From NCBI RefSeq assembly GCF_030698145.1, contig NZ_JAUYNW010000085.1:1-64000 (forward strand): 64,000 bases of DNA. Reading direction: 5' to 3'. Position numbers and translations under genes: made by a program. This document shows, piece after piece, positions 17,735-25,535 of the stretch (within the stretch, counting starts at the first letter, position 1; each line of letters begins with the position of its first letter). A model generated the notes under the pieces. That model saw only the letters and a list, made by a program, of their open reading frames with translations, had not been told where the DNA came from and did no database searches. Source of the stretch: Phenylobacterium sp. Lineage in GTDB: Bacteria; Pseudomonadota; Alphaproteobacteria; Caulobacterales; Caulobacteraceae.

Positions 17735-18832
17735 TCAGCGCGAGACGCCGTGGCGGGCGTATTGGGGCGCGGCGCTGGTCTCGGCGAAGCTGGGACCGGT
17801 GTCGGCGGTGACGTCGACCTTGACCTGCACCGACAGGCCGGGCCGCAGGGCGCCGGCCAGGGGCGATTTGGGATCGACCACGATCTTCACCGGCAGGCGT
17901 TGGGCGATCTTGGTGAAGTTGCCGACCGCGTTCTCCACCGGGATCATGGCGAACTCAGACCCAGTGGCGGGCGCGAAGCTGTCGATGTGGCCCGCGATGG
18001 TCTGCTTGCCGAAGGCGTCGGCGCGGATGGTCACCGGCTGGCCGATACGCAGCCGGGCGACCTGGGTCTCCTTGAAGTTCGCGACCACATAGGCCTCGCC
18101 CAGGGGCACCACGCTCATCAGGGCCGAGCCCGGCCGCACATACTGGCCCTGCCGCACGGCCCGCGCGCCGATCACGCCCGCCACCGGGGCGCGGATCTCG
18201 GTGCGGTCAAGGTCGATGCGCGCCTGGTCGACGGCGGCGCGGGCCGCCTGGGCCTGGGCCAGGGTCTGGGCGCGGACCGAGCTCAGGGAGGCGGCGGTGC
18301 GGCGTTCGGCCTCCAGGGTGGCGCGGGCCTGGGCGACGCCGGCGGTGGCCTGGCTGGCCGCGGCGCGGGCCGACTGGGCGCGCTGCGGCGAGACCCAGCC
18401 CTGGCTGGCCAGGGCGCCGTAGCGGGCGAGCTCGGCCTGGGCCATCTGGGCGCCGGCGTCGGCGCTCTGCACGCCCGCGGCCTTCTGGGCGATCATCGCC
18501 TGTTCCAGCCGCGCCTTGTCGTCGACGCCCCGGACGGCGGCGTCCAGAGCCTCGGCGTTGGCCTCGGCCTGGGCCAGCCGCGCCTTCAGCGGGCCGGCGT
18601 CCAGGCGCACCAGGACCTGACCGGCGGCCACCCGGACATTGTCGCCCACCAGCACCTCGGCGACATAGCCGTCCACCTGGGGCGCCACGGTGACCTTGTC
18701 GGCCTCGACGAAGGCGTTGTCGGTGTTCTCGTGCTTCTGCTTGTCGACCCACCACAGGCCTCCGCCCACGACCAGCACGGCGGCGGTCAGGGACGCGGCG
18801 GCGATGGGAACAAGCCTCTTGGGAAGGGCCAT
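17735..18832 (-). CDS. HlyD/EmrA-family periplasmic adaptor
   Basis: This membrane-fusion protein couples the EmrB-like pump to an outer-membrane channel. The chosen 365-residue protein has one N-terminal span (about 6-26), then a lipoyl/beta-barrel part (NTDNAFVEADKVTVAPQVDG). A long Ala/Gln-rich coiled-coil hairpin follows (about 75-190), then the second lipoyl half and beta-barrel (LDRTEIRAPVAGVIGARAVR). The track start at 18940 adds 36 residues that cover the candidate operator. The ATG at 18832 opens MALPKRLVPIAAAS, as expected. Confidence 0.93.
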   Translation of the reverse strand: MALPKRLVPIAAASLTAAVLVVGGGLWWVDKQKHENTDNAFVEADKVTVAPQVDGYVAEVLVGDNVRVAAGQVLVRLDAGPLKARLAQAEANAEALDAAVRGVDDKARLEQAMIAQKAAGVQSADAGAQMAQAELARYGALASQGWVSPQRAQSARAAASQATAGVAQARATLEAERRTAASLSSVRAQTLAQAQAARAAVDQARIDLDRTEIRAPVAGVIGARAVRQGQYVRPGSALMSVVPLGEAYVVANFKETQVARLRIGQPVTIRADAFGKQTIAGHIDSFAPATGSEFAMIPVENAVGNFTKIAQRLPVKIVVDPKSPLAGALRPGLSVQVKVDVTADTGPSFAETSAAPQYARHGVSR

Positions 18833-18923
18833 GCAATGAACTCGAAAAGGGTCAAAACCGGACGACGGGGTCCAAATCAAAACCGGACCGGAGCCCGGGC
18901 GCAGCAATGCACAATCTGTAAAA

Positions 18924-18939
18924 TGGACGGACTGGTCCA
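18924..18939. promoter_or_regulatory. candidate TetR operator upstream of the efflux operon
   Basis: The sequence TGGACGGACTGGTCCA is an imperfect palindrome whose outer five bases match on each side (TGGAC/GTCCA). It lies 92 bp upstream of the adaptor gene start, in the 155-bp divergent gap with the UbiH-like gene. On the minus strand a TTGGAC overlaps it and could serve as a -35 element. TetR proteins encoded with EmrAB-like pumps usually repress from such sites; binding here is inferred. Confidence 0.45.
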
Positions 18940-18987
18940 AAAATCAACCAGCTTGGCGCCGGCCCCTGAACATCGGCATATCCGCCC

Positions 18988-20241
18988 ATGGCTGAGACTT
19001 ACGATGCGGATGTGATCATCGCCGGCGCCGGCATGGCGGGGGCGACCCTGGCCCTGGCGCTGAAGAGCGCGGGCCTGACGCCGATCCTGATCGACCCCAT
19101 CGTGTTCGACGCCCAGGTGGCGCCGACCTTCGACGGGCGCGCCTCGGCCATCGCCTTCGCCGCGTTCCGCCAGTGGCGGACCCTGGGGCTGGCCGCCGAC
19201 ATCGAGCCGCACGCCCAGGCCATCGAGCAGATCCTGGTCACCGACGGGACCTCCCCCGGCGCGGCGGCGGGGGGACCGAACCCTTTCTATCTTCGCTTCG
19301 ATTCCGCCGAGATCGCCGAGCGGTCCGACGGCGAGCCCCTGGGTTACATGCTGGAGAACCGCCGCACGCGCGCCGCCCTGGCCGCCGCCGTCGGCAAGGC
19401 CGGGATCGAGGTCCTGGCCCCCGCCAGGGTCGCCTCGGTGGCCTTCGAGCCGCGCGCCGCCCGGGTGAGCCTGGAGGACGGCCGTGTCCTGGGCGCGCCT
19501 CTGGTGGTGGGCGCCGAGGGCCGCGGCTCGGTGGTGCGCCGCGAGGCCGGGATCGGGGTGATCGGCTGGGACTATCCGCAGACCGGGGTGGTGGCCACCG
19601 TACGCCTGGAGCGGCCCCACCAGGGCGTGGCGCACGAATATTTCCTGCCGGGCGGGCCCTTCGCCATCCTGCCGCTCACCGAGGATCGGGCGAGCCTGGT
19701 CTGGACGGAGTCCACCGCTCGCGGCGCGGCGCTGAAGGCCGCGCGGCCCGAGGTGTTCCACGCCCACCTGCAGCGCCGGTTCGGCGACCTGCTGGGCGAG
19801 GCGACCCTGGACGGGCCGGTGTTCAGCTATCCCCTGTCGTTGCAGCTGGCCGAGCGGCTGACCGGACCCCGCGCGGCCCTGCTGGGCGACGCCGCCCACG
19901 GCATCCACCCCATCGCCGGCCAGGGCCTGAACCTGGGGCTGAAGGGCGCGGCGGCCCTGGCGCAGGTGCTGGTCGAGGCCGCGCGCCTGGGCGAGGACAT
20001 CGGCTCGGAGCTGGTGCTGGAGCGCTACGCCCGCTGGCGCAACTTTGACAACGTGATGCTGGCGGCGGCCACCGACGTCTTCACCCGGCTGTTCTCCAAC
20101 GACCACCCGCTGCTGCGGCTGGCGCGGGGCGCGGGTATGGCCGCGGTCAACCGCATCGCGCCCGCCCGCCGGTTCTTCATGCACGACGCCGGCGGCGCGC
20201 TCGGCGACCTACCGAGGTTGCTGCGCGGCGAGGCGCTGTAG
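18988..20241 (+). CDS. ubiH: UbiH/UbiF-family FAD-dependent ring hydroxylase
   Basis: This flavin monooxygenase is expected to hydroxylate the aromatic ring during ubiquinone synthesis, associated with the inner membrane. The 417-residue protein shows the FAD-binding GAGMAGAT (13-20) and the second FAD motif GDAAHGIHPIAGQGLNLGLKG (near residue 295), a hallmark of the UbiH/F/I/L group. The exact hydroxylation position (C1, C5 or C6) cannot be assigned. It is divergent from the efflux operon. Repeat R2 follows its stop. Confidence 0.85.
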   Translation: MAETYDADVIIAGAGMAGATLALALKSAGLTPILIDPIVFDAQVAPTFDGRASAIAFAAFRQWRTLGLAADIEPHAQAIEQILVTDGTSPGAAAGGPNPFYLRFDSAEIAERSDGEPLGYMLENRRTRAALAAAVGKAGIEVLAPARVASVAFEPRAARVSLEDGRVLGAPLVVGAEGRGSVVRREAGIGVIGWDYPQTGVVATVRLERPHQGVAHEYFLPGGPFAILPLTEDRASLVWTESTARGAALKAARPEVFHAHLQRRFGDLLGEATLDGPVFSYPLSLQLAERLTGPRAALLGDAAHGIHPIAGQGLNLGLKGAAALAQVLVEAARLGEDIGSELVLERYARWRNFDNVMLAAATDVFTRLFSNDHPLLRLARGAGMAAVNRIAPARRFFMHDAGGALGDLPRLLRGEAL

Positions 20242-20295
20242 CGTCCTCGGACGCGGCCAGCCATGGGTCAAACAACCCGCAACTTGAACATGGTT

Positions 20296-20525
20296 GCTCC
20301 GTCACCTCGCCAAAGAGGGCGACGCGCCACCTCGCCCAGATCGCGCTGCGCGCTGGGGGAGGATCTAGAGACCTCATAGATGCGCCCCCTCTGGGGGAGC
20401 TGTCGGCGAAGCCGACTGAGGGGGACTTTGACCCTTGTTTGTGGGCTTCAGCCCCCTCCGACACCTCGCCAAAGAGGGCGACGCGCCACCTCCCCCAAAT
20501 CGCGCTCCGCGCTGGGGGAGGATCT
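20296..20525 (+). repeat. dispersed intergenic repeat, composite copy R2
   Basis: A full unit (20379-20525) is preceded by an extra copy of its distal module (about 20296-20366). Both distal modules read CACCTCGCCAAAGAGGGC and end in GCTGGGGGAGGATCT. The central hairpin is GTCGGC-GAA-GCCGAC. The GANTC site found in other copies is GACCC here. The element fills the 293-bp gap between the convergent ubiH-like and Trm112 genes, where I see no gene. Confidence 0.9.
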
Positions 20526-20534
20526 GAGAACGGG

Positions 20535-20738
20535 TCAGCCCAGCTCCCGCGCCTCTTCGGGAAGCATGATCGGCACGCCGTCGCGGATCGGATAGGCGAG
20601 CTTGGCGCGCTTGGAGATCAGTTCGCCGGCCTTGCGGTCATAGGTCAGCGGGCCGTGGGTCACCGGGCAGACCAGCACCTCGAGCAGGCGCGGATCGACC
20701 TCGGCGGTCAGGGAGAGGGGCACGGAGGTCTCGGTCAT
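20535..20738 (-). CDS. Trm112 family protein
   Basis: This 67-residue protein has the family pattern [41 protein letters not shown]. In eukaryotes and archaea Trm112 activates several methyltransferases; bacterial YcaR-like forms are less understood. Only one Cys of the usual zinc-binding set remains, so zinc is not expected. It lies 9 bp downstream of the LON-domain gene, on the same strand, and is probably co-transcribed with it and the CnoX-like gene. Confidence 0.9.
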   Translation of the reverse strand: MTETSVPLSLTAEVDPRLLEVLVCPVTHGPLTYDRKAGELISKRAKLAYPIRDGVPIMLPEEARELG

Positions 20739-20747
20739 CCCGGTTCT

Positions 20748-21413
20748 CTACTGGATCGAGTGCGGCTCGTCATCGTCGCCTTCCAGGGCGTCGATCTCGA
20801 GCAGGACGGTGAGCGCGTCACAGCGCTCGAGCATGCCGGGCGCCTCCAGCAGGGCCTGCTTCTCGGCCGGGTCGAAGGGCAGGCCCATGGCCAGGCTGGT
20901 GACCAGGGCCTCCAGGGGCGCGGTCTCGGCGGTCTCCCAGTCGATGTCGAGCTCGCGGCGGTTCAGATAGCGCTTCAGGGCGCTGGCGAACCGGCGGCGG
21001 TCGAAGGCCGGGATGTCGGCCTCGTCCTCATCCATGTCCTCGGCGAAGGGCTCGAAGGCCGCGCGCACCTGGCGGTACGGGGTCTGGGCCGAGAGCTCGG
21101 CGCCCACGGCGAAGCGGCAGACTCCGGTCAGGGTGATCAGGTAGCGGCCGTCGGAAGTCTCGGAGAAGCTGGTTATGCGGCCCGCGCAGCCGACGTTGGC
21201 CAGGTTGGGCCGCACCCGCTCGCCGCCGGCCCGTGTCTGGACCATGCCGATCATCCGGTCGCCGGCCATGACGTCGTCGATCATGTTGAGATAGCGCGGC
21301 TCGAAGATTTGCAGCGGCAGGTCGCCGCCGGGCAGCAGCAGGGCCCCGTCCAGCGGAAAGACCGGGATGACCTGGGGCAGGTCGGAAGCTCGGCGATAGG
21401 GCGCGGCCGTCAT
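20748..21413 (-). CDS. LON substrate-binding-domain protein
   Basis: This 221-residue protein corresponds to the N-terminal domain of Lon protease without ATPase or peptidase parts. VIPVFPLDGALLLPGGDLPLQIFEPRY is the family signature, and a helical C-terminal half follows. Such stand-alone proteins are widespread in alphaproteobacteria next to a thioredoxin-like gene, but their role is unknown. The track fuses it to an out-of-frame extension (to 22184); the ATG at 21413 opens MTAAPYRRASDLPQVIPVFP. It starts 8 bp after the CnoX-like stop. Confidence 0.9.
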   Translation of the reverse strand: MTAAPYRRASDLPQVIPVFPLDGALLLPGGDLPLQIFEPRYLNMIDDVMAGDRMIGMVQTRAGGERVRPNLANVGCAGRITSFSETSDGRYLITLTGVCRFAVGAELSAQTPYRQVRAAFEPFAEDMDEDEADIPAFDRRRFASALKRYLNRRELDIDWETAETAPLEALVTSLAMGLPFDPAEKQALLEAPGMLERCDALTVLLEIDALEGDDDEPHSIQ

Positions 21414-21421
21414 CCTGAGCC

Positions 21422-22318
21422 TCACGAGAACAGGATCGAGGACAGCCGACGCCGCCCCGTCCGGGTGATATCGGAGCCGGAGCCCGCGGCCTCGAAGATG
21501 GTGATGAGCTGCTTGCGCGCCGCGTCCTCGTTCCAGGTGCGGTCGGCGGCGATGATGTGCAGCAGGTGGTCGCTGGCCTGGGCCCAGGCGCCGCGGCCGG
21601 CCAGGGCCTTGGCGATCTCGTAGCGCGCCTCGTGGTCGTCCGGGTCCTTGGCCAGGCGCTTTTCGAACTCGGTGGTCTCCTCGGGCGCCTCCTGGGCCAG
21701 GGCCAGGGTCGCGCGCACGCTGTCGAGGTCGGGGTCCCGGGCCTCGGCCGGGGCCATGTCGGCGATCTCCCGGGCCCGCTCGGCGTCGCCGCCGGAGAGG
21801 TAGGACCGGGCGAGGCCCCCCAGGGCCTTCACATTGACCGGGTCGGCCTGAAGCACCTGGGCGTAGGCCTGCGCCGCGCCGCCCAGGTCGCCGAGGTCCA
21901 ACGACTCCTTGGCCATGGCCAGCAGCTCGTCGCTCTCGTTGGCCGGGGCCTGGCCCGCGATCTTGTCGACGAACTGCTTCACCTGGCTGTCGGGCAGGGC
22001 GCCCATGAAGCCGTCCACCGGGCGGCCGCCGACAAAGGCGAACACCGCCGGGATCGACTGGACGCGAAGCTGGCCCGCGTATTGCGGGTTCTTGTCGATG
22101 TCGACCTTGACCAGCTTGACCTTGCCCTTGGCGGCCAGGACGGCCTTCTCGATGGCGGGTCCGAGCTGACGGCAGGGGCCGCACCAGGTCGCCCAGAAGT
22201 CGACGATGACCGGCGTGTCCTTGGAGGCCTCGATCACGTCGGCCATGAAACTGGCGTCGGTTCCGTCCTTGATCAGGTCGGCGGCGACTTGGGGCTCAGT
22301 TTCGCCGATCAGGCTCAT
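21422..22318 (-). CDS. thioredoxin-TPR chaperone, CnoX/YbbN-like
   Basis: An N-terminal thioredoxin domain carries an intact WCGPC (Cys46, Cys49). It is followed by TPR-like helices (about 130-280) with the repeating pattern of YbbN proteins. CnoX-type proteins hold unfolded clients and protect them from oxidation. The E. coli form lacks a redox-active pair; this one has it, so disulfide reductase activity is plausible. The chosen ATG at 22318 has GGAAG upstream; the track start at 22399 adds 27 residues. It heads a three-gene minus-strand group with the LON-domain and Trm112 genes. Confidence 0.92.
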   Translation of the reverse strand: MSLIGETEPQVAADLIKDGTDASFMADVIEASKDTPVIVDFWATWCGPCRQLGPAIEKAVLAAKGKVKLVKVDIDKNPQYAGQLRVQSIPAVFAFVGGRPVDGFMGALPDSQVKQFVDKIAGQAPANESDELLAMAKESLDLGDLGGAAQAYAQVLQADPVNVKALGGLARSYLSGGDAERAREIADMAPAEARDPDLDSVRATLALAQEAPEETTEFEKRLAKDPDDHEARYEIAKALAGRGAWAQASDHLLHIIAADRTWNEDAARKQLITIFEAAGSGSDITRTGRRRLSSILFS

Positions 22319-22405
22319 GGCGGTGCTTCCCGTCTTGTCTCTTGCCAGGCCCACAACGCGCCTGGCGGCTAAAATGGTCCCTTCGGGCGTCGTCTTCAAC
22401 GCCGC

Positions 22406-22912
22406 TCAGGCATCGAGGGCGACGGCCATGGCCGCGAAATCCACCACCAGGGGCGTGACGCCCAGCGCCGCCAGGAACCGGCGGAAGCCCTCTCTCGATG
22501 TTCCGGTGGTGGCGGTGTTCTCCAGCGGATGGAAGTTCACACGGTCGGCCAGGGCCAGTTCGCGATCCAGCACGAAGGTCACGGCGCGCGCGCGGTCATT
22601 GATCAGGGCGAAGGCCGTGACCGATCCCGGCGTGACCCCTAGGACCCGTTCCATCAACTCCGCATTGCCGAAGGACAGCCGCGCCGAGCCGATGACCGTA
22701 TGCAGGCGCTTGAGATCGATCGCCGCGTGCTCGTGTGCCGAGATCAGCCACAGCCGGCCCTTGGCGTCCTTCAGGAACAGGTTCTTGGTGTGGGCGCCTT
22801 CTATGTCGTCCCCGGTCGCCTCGCCGACCCGGAATACCGCCTGGTGCTCGACGGTGGCATGGTCGATCCCGTGGGCGTCGAAGAAGGCGAAGAGGTCGTC
22901 GCGGGTTCTCAT
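22406..22912 (-). CDS. prolyl-tRNA editing protein (ProX/YbaK superfamily)
   Basis: This 168-residue trans-editing deacylase hydrolyses mischarged Ala-tRNA(Pro) or related species in the cytosol. The family pattern is seen in [20 protein letters not shown], the catalytic-Lys segment [16 protein letters not shown], and [21 protein letters not shown]. It is a separate cistron, 87 bp upstream of the CnoX-like start, and divergent from the DUF6065 gene. Confidence 0.9.
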   Translation of the reverse strand: MRTRDDLFAFFDAHGIDHATVEHQAVFRVGEATGDDIEGAHTKNLFLKDAKGRLWLISAHEHAAIDLKRLHTVIGSARLSFGNAELMERVLGVTPGSVTAFALINDRARAVTFVLDRELALADRVNFHPLENTATTGTSREGFRRFLAALGVTPLVVDFAAMAVALDA

Positions 22913-22991
22913 GTCCTCCTGATTAGCGAACTGGACGCGGGCGCGACACCCGCTCTAGACCAGTCCAAGCAAAGTTCGCCGGAGACGTCCC

Positions 22992-23732
22992 ATGGATCTC
23001 GAGTGCTATCCCACCGCCGAACGGCCCCCCGAGATCGTGCCGGGCCGGCCGCAGCGCGCCTGGATGGACCATTTCTCCGACCGCCACCCCTATCGCTGCC
23101 TGCCGCTCAGCATGGCCAACACCACCGGCTGGGAGATCCTCTGCCCGATGGCCTTCACCGCCGAGTGGAACGGCGGGCTTATGCAGAGCGACATCACGCT
23201 CACCTCCGACCGGCCCAATCCCGACTTCCACAACTTCGTGAAGACCCATTTCAGCCACGGGGTCCTCACCTTCCACCCGGGCTACCTGTTTCGGACCCCG
23301 CCTGGCTGGTCGATGATCGCCCAGGGCCCGCCCAACCATATCAAGGACGGCATCCAGCCCCTGGCCGGCCTGGTGGAGACCGACTGGCTGCCCTTCCCCT
23401 TCACGATGAACTGGATCTTCACGCGGCCAGGCCGGGTGCGGTTCGAGAAGGGTGAGCCGTTCTGCTTCATCACCCTCACCCAGGACCGCCAGCTCGCCCA
23501 GGTGCAGCCAGTGATCAGGCCGATGGCCCGGAACCCGGAGCTGCGCGAGCAGTACGACACCTGGGAGAAGCACCGCAGCGAGTTCAACAAGCGCATCTTC
23601 CGCGCCGACCCGGACGCCACCAAGGAAGCCTGGCAGCGCTTCTACTTCAAGGGCGAGTTCCCCGAGGAGACCGGCGAGGCGCCCAAGGACCACGTGAACA
23701 AGCGCCGGCTGAAGGCCCCGCGGATGGGCTAG
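22992..23732 (+). CDS. DUF6065 family protein
   Basis: This is a 246-residue soluble protein with many conserved aromatic and proline residues: DHFSDRHPYRCLPLSMANTTGWE, GYLFRTPPGWSMIAQGPPN, FTMNWIFTRPG and FEKGEPFCFITL. These match a protein family of unknown function numbered DUF6065. It shows cupin-like beta-strand patterns, but I cannot assign metal ligands. The C-terminus is a basic helix. It stands alone between the ProX-like gene and tRNA-Gly. Confidence 0.75.
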   Translation: MDLECYPTAERPPEIVPGRPQRAWMDHFSDRHPYRCLPLSMANTTGWEILCPMAFTAEWNGGLMQSDITLTSDRPNPDFHNFVKTHFSHGVLTFHPGYLFRTPPGWSMIAQGPPNHIKDGIQPLAGLVETDWLPFPFTMNWIFTRPGRVRFEKGEPFCFITLTQDRQLAQVQPVIRPMARNPELREQYDTWEKHRSEFNKRIFRADPDATKEAWQRFYFKGEFPEETGEAPKDHVNKRRLKAPRMG

Positions 23733-23822
23733 TTGGCGAATGCCGAAAGCCTTTCTCGTGCTTTGGAGCGCGATGGCCGCCGAAACCGGCCACCACTTTC
23801 GGCTATCGCGGTCCAGGGGGTG

Positions 23823-23851
23823 TTGCCAAGGGGCGGACCCTCTGCCATAAG
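23823..23851 (+). promoter_or_regulatory. candidate promoter of tRNA-Gly
   Basis: TTGCCA and CATAAG are separated by 17 bp, a reasonable sigma-70 spacing. The predicted start site lies about 40 bp before the tRNA. There is no other gene on this strand between here and the tRNA. Confidence 0.35.
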
Positions 23852-23898
23852 CCCGCTCTCGATTTTCGGGCGGCCGGTCTCTCGGCCTCTCGCGGATT

Positions 23899-23973
23899 GC
23901 GGGCGTAGCTCAGTGGTAGAGCACAACCTTGCCAAGGTTGGGGTCGAGAGTTCGAATCTCTTCGCCCGCTCCA
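23899..23973 (+). tRNA. tRNA-Gly (anticodon GCC)
   Basis: The cloverleaf is complete. Acceptor stem GCGGGCG pairs with CGCCCGC, the D arm is GCTC...GAGC, the anticodon arm is CAACC-TTGCCAA-GGTTG with anticodon GCC, and the T arm is GAGAG-TTCGAAT-CTCTT. Discriminator U and an encoded CCA follow. It reads GGC and GGT codons. A strong terminator lies 27 bp downstream. Confidence 0.98.
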
Positions 23974-24000
23974 ATTTCCTCCAGGAAGTTGCAGCGATCA

Positions 24001-24025
24001 AAGCGGCCCCTCGGGGCCGCTTTTT
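24001..24025 (+). terminator. intrinsic terminator after tRNA-Gly
   Basis: AAGCGGCCCC-TC-GGGGCCGC is followed by TTTTT: an eight- to ten-pair GC-rich stem and a U run. It ends the tRNA transcript just before the convergent enoyl-CoA hydratase gene. Confidence 0.85.
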
Positions 24026-24034
24026 GCGTTCCGG

Positions 24035-24871
24035 TCAGCGGGCCTTGAAATCGGGCGGGCGCTTCTCGAGGAACGAGGTCATCCCCTCGCGGAAGTCCTG
24101 GGTGCGGATCAGCTGCAGGAACTGCAGATAGACGTGGTGGACGTGGTCGTTGAACGTCTCGTTCATGCCCATCCGCATCAACCGCTTGGCAGACTGCACC
24201 GCCAGGGGCGCGTTGGCGGCGATCTCGGCGGCCAGTTCGCGGGCCTTGGTCTGAAGCTCGGCGTCGGGGACCACGTGGGTCGCCAGGCCCATCTCCAGGC
24301 TCTCCTGGGCCGTGAGCGTGCGGCCGGTGAAGATCAGCTCGGCGGCCTTCGACCAGCCAATCAGTCGTGGCAGGATCCAGGTGCCGCCGGACTCCGGCAC
24401 CACCCCGCGCTTGACGAAGGCCGCGGCCAGCTTGGCGCCCTGCGCCATCATGCGGATATCGCAGCCCATGGCGGTGTCCATGCCGTAGCCCGCGGCCGCG
24501 CCGTTGAGCGCGCAGATGGTCGGCTTGTCCATGGCGAACAGCACGGTGGGCGGGGTGTTGCGCAGGTCGAGATTGACCGAGACGTTGCTGGCTTGGCTCT
24601 CCGAGCCGATGCCCGTGCCCTGGGTGGCGCCCACCAGGTCCAGGCCCGCGCAGAACGCCCGGCCGGTTCCGGTCAGGATCACCACGCGCACGGCCGGATC
24701 CTCGTTGGCCTTGATCAGCAGCTCCGTCAGCAGGGCCAGCATCGGGCCGGAGATGGTGTTCAGGCGCTCGGGGCGGTTGAGGGTGATGGTGGCGATCCCG
24801 TCGGACGCCTCGTAGATCACCTCGGGGGCTTCGCGGGTCAGCTCCGCCGTCATCGTCGAAGTCTCGCTCAT
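24035..24871 (-). CDS. enoyl-CoA hydratase/isomerase (crotonase) family
   Basis: This 278-residue crotonase-fold enzyme acts on acyl-CoA thioesters, probably in beta-oxidation. Oxyanion-hole segments are AFCAGLDL and NGAAAGYG; a Glu in VVPESGGTW lies where the catalytic acid of hydratases sits, while the usual second Glu is not obvious. An AAGGGGAAGG ribosome site supports the ATG at 24871. The operon is single-gene. The exact substrate is unknown. Confidence 0.88.
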   Translation of the reverse strand: MSETSTMTAELTREAPEVIYEASDGIATITLNRPERLNTISGPMLALLTELLIKANEDPAVRVVILTGTGRAFCAGLDLVGATQGTGIGSESQASNVSVNLDLRNTPPTVLFAMDKPTICALNGAAAGYGMDTAMGCDIRMMAQGAKLAAAFVKRGVVPESGGTWILPRLIGWSKAAELIFTGRTLTAQESLEMGLATHVVPDAELQTKARELAAEIAANAPLAVQSAKRLMRMGMNETFNDHVHHVYLQFLQLIRTQDFREGMTSFLEKRPPDFKAR

Positions 24872-24936
24872 GGCCTTCCCCTTACGTTGTAAGCGGTCAA
24901 CCTAGGCCCAGGCCGGCGCAGGTCAAGGGCGGCGTA

Positions 24937-24965
24937 TTGCCGGGCGGCCGCAATCTCGGCTATAG
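24937..24965 (+). promoter_or_regulatory. candidate promoter of the leader-peptide operon
   Basis: TTGCCG and CTATAG are separated by 17 bp. The predicted start site near 24972 would give a short 5' end before the leader open frame. It lies in the divergent 364-bp gap between the crotonase gene and the first gene of the small operon. Confidence 0.4.
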
Positions 24966-24996
24966 GTCGGCTGCGAGCTTCATCATCGTGGCGGCC

Positions 24997-25128
24997 ATGA
25001 GCGCTTCCTTCGATCCCTGCCGGCAGACCCTGACGCGCCCCGCGGCGCGCGCGGCCGCCTGCGTCTCGAAAACCATGATGATTATTATGACCCCCATCAC
25101 AGGAACGGGGCGAACGCGCGCGACCTAA
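24997..25128 (+). CDS. leader peptide with Met/Ile/Thr control codons
   Basis: A 43-residue frame ends MMIIMTPITGTGRTRAT before TAA at 25126. The cluster has three Met, three Ile and five Thr in the last 17 codons, far from the Ala/Arg-rich background. It is followed 28 bases later by a terminator hairpin whose left arm (CCCCG) can pair with CGGGG inside the control region (25106-25110). This is the arrangement of amino-acid attenuators such as thr and ilv leaders. The exact start is uncertain: no strong ribosome site precedes the ATG at 24997. Confidence 0.6.
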   Translation: MSASFDPCRQTLTRPAARAAACVSKTMMIIMTPITGTGRTRAT

Positions 25129-25156
25129 AACACCGCCGACGGATCGCAAGATCAGC

Positions 25157-25190
25157 AACCCCGCTCCCTTCACAGGCAGCGGGGTTTTTT
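25157..25190 (+). terminator. attenuator terminator
   Basis: AACCCCGCT and AGCGGGGTT pair around a 12-base loop and are followed by TTTT, a classic intrinsic terminator. It sits between the leader peptide and the first structural gene, 46 bases before its ATG, so it can only work as a regulated terminator of that operon. Confidence 0.8.
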
Positions 25191-25235
25191 ATTGCGCGCC
25201 GTCGGTCCCGACATCCACCCAGAGGACCTTCAGCC

Positions 25236-25535
25236 ATGCCTTCCCAAGACCCCAACCTCTCCGATCCGCCCGACGCCGGTAACGCCGTGCGCGGCTTCGT
25301 CCGCGCGTTGGTCTCCCGGGCCCTGTTCGAACACACCGCCCGCCTGGAGGTGACGCTGGGCGGCGGCGGGGCGCTCGAGACCCTGCTGGCGGTGGAGCGG
25401 GCCCTGACCTGGCCGCCGGCCGGGCCGAGCCGCGAGCTGATCTGGGCCACCGAGGCCGGCGCCCTGCGGCTCAGCGCCTATGACGAGGCCGGCCGCCTGC
25501 TGCTGAAACGCGACTATGGTGACTCACGTGGCTGA
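25236..25535 (+). CDS. unknown small protein, first gene of the attenuated operon
   Basis: This 99-residue acidic protein shows no family I recognise, no signal peptide and no membrane span. It has an amphipathic helix (AVRGFVRALVSRALFEHTARLEV) and a strand-rich C-terminal half (RELIWATEAGALRLSAYDEAGRLLLKRDYG). AGAGGA lies 10 bases before the ATG. Its end overlaps the ACT-domain gene by 20 bp, indicating translational coupling. Its position behind an amino-acid attenuator suggests a role tied to amino-acid metabolism, but that is inference. Confidence 0.7.
   Translation: MPSQDPNLSDPPDAGNAVRGFVRALVSRALFEHTARLEVTLGGGGALETLLAVERALTWPPAGPSRELIWATEAGALRLSAYDEAGRLLLKRDYGDSRG

Noticed and set aside
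20177-20464. ORFs translated from the repeats (for example 20177-20464, 38783-38986, 60412-60819)
   Set aside because: They share phrases such as HKQESKSP and SSPRGGAS only because the underlying intergenic repeat is shared. The stem covariation shows nucleotide, not protein, conservation.
23899-24025. tRNA-Gly as an integration (att) site
   Set aside because: No second copy of the tRNA 3' end, integrase or mobile gene is present nearby; the flanks are core genes.
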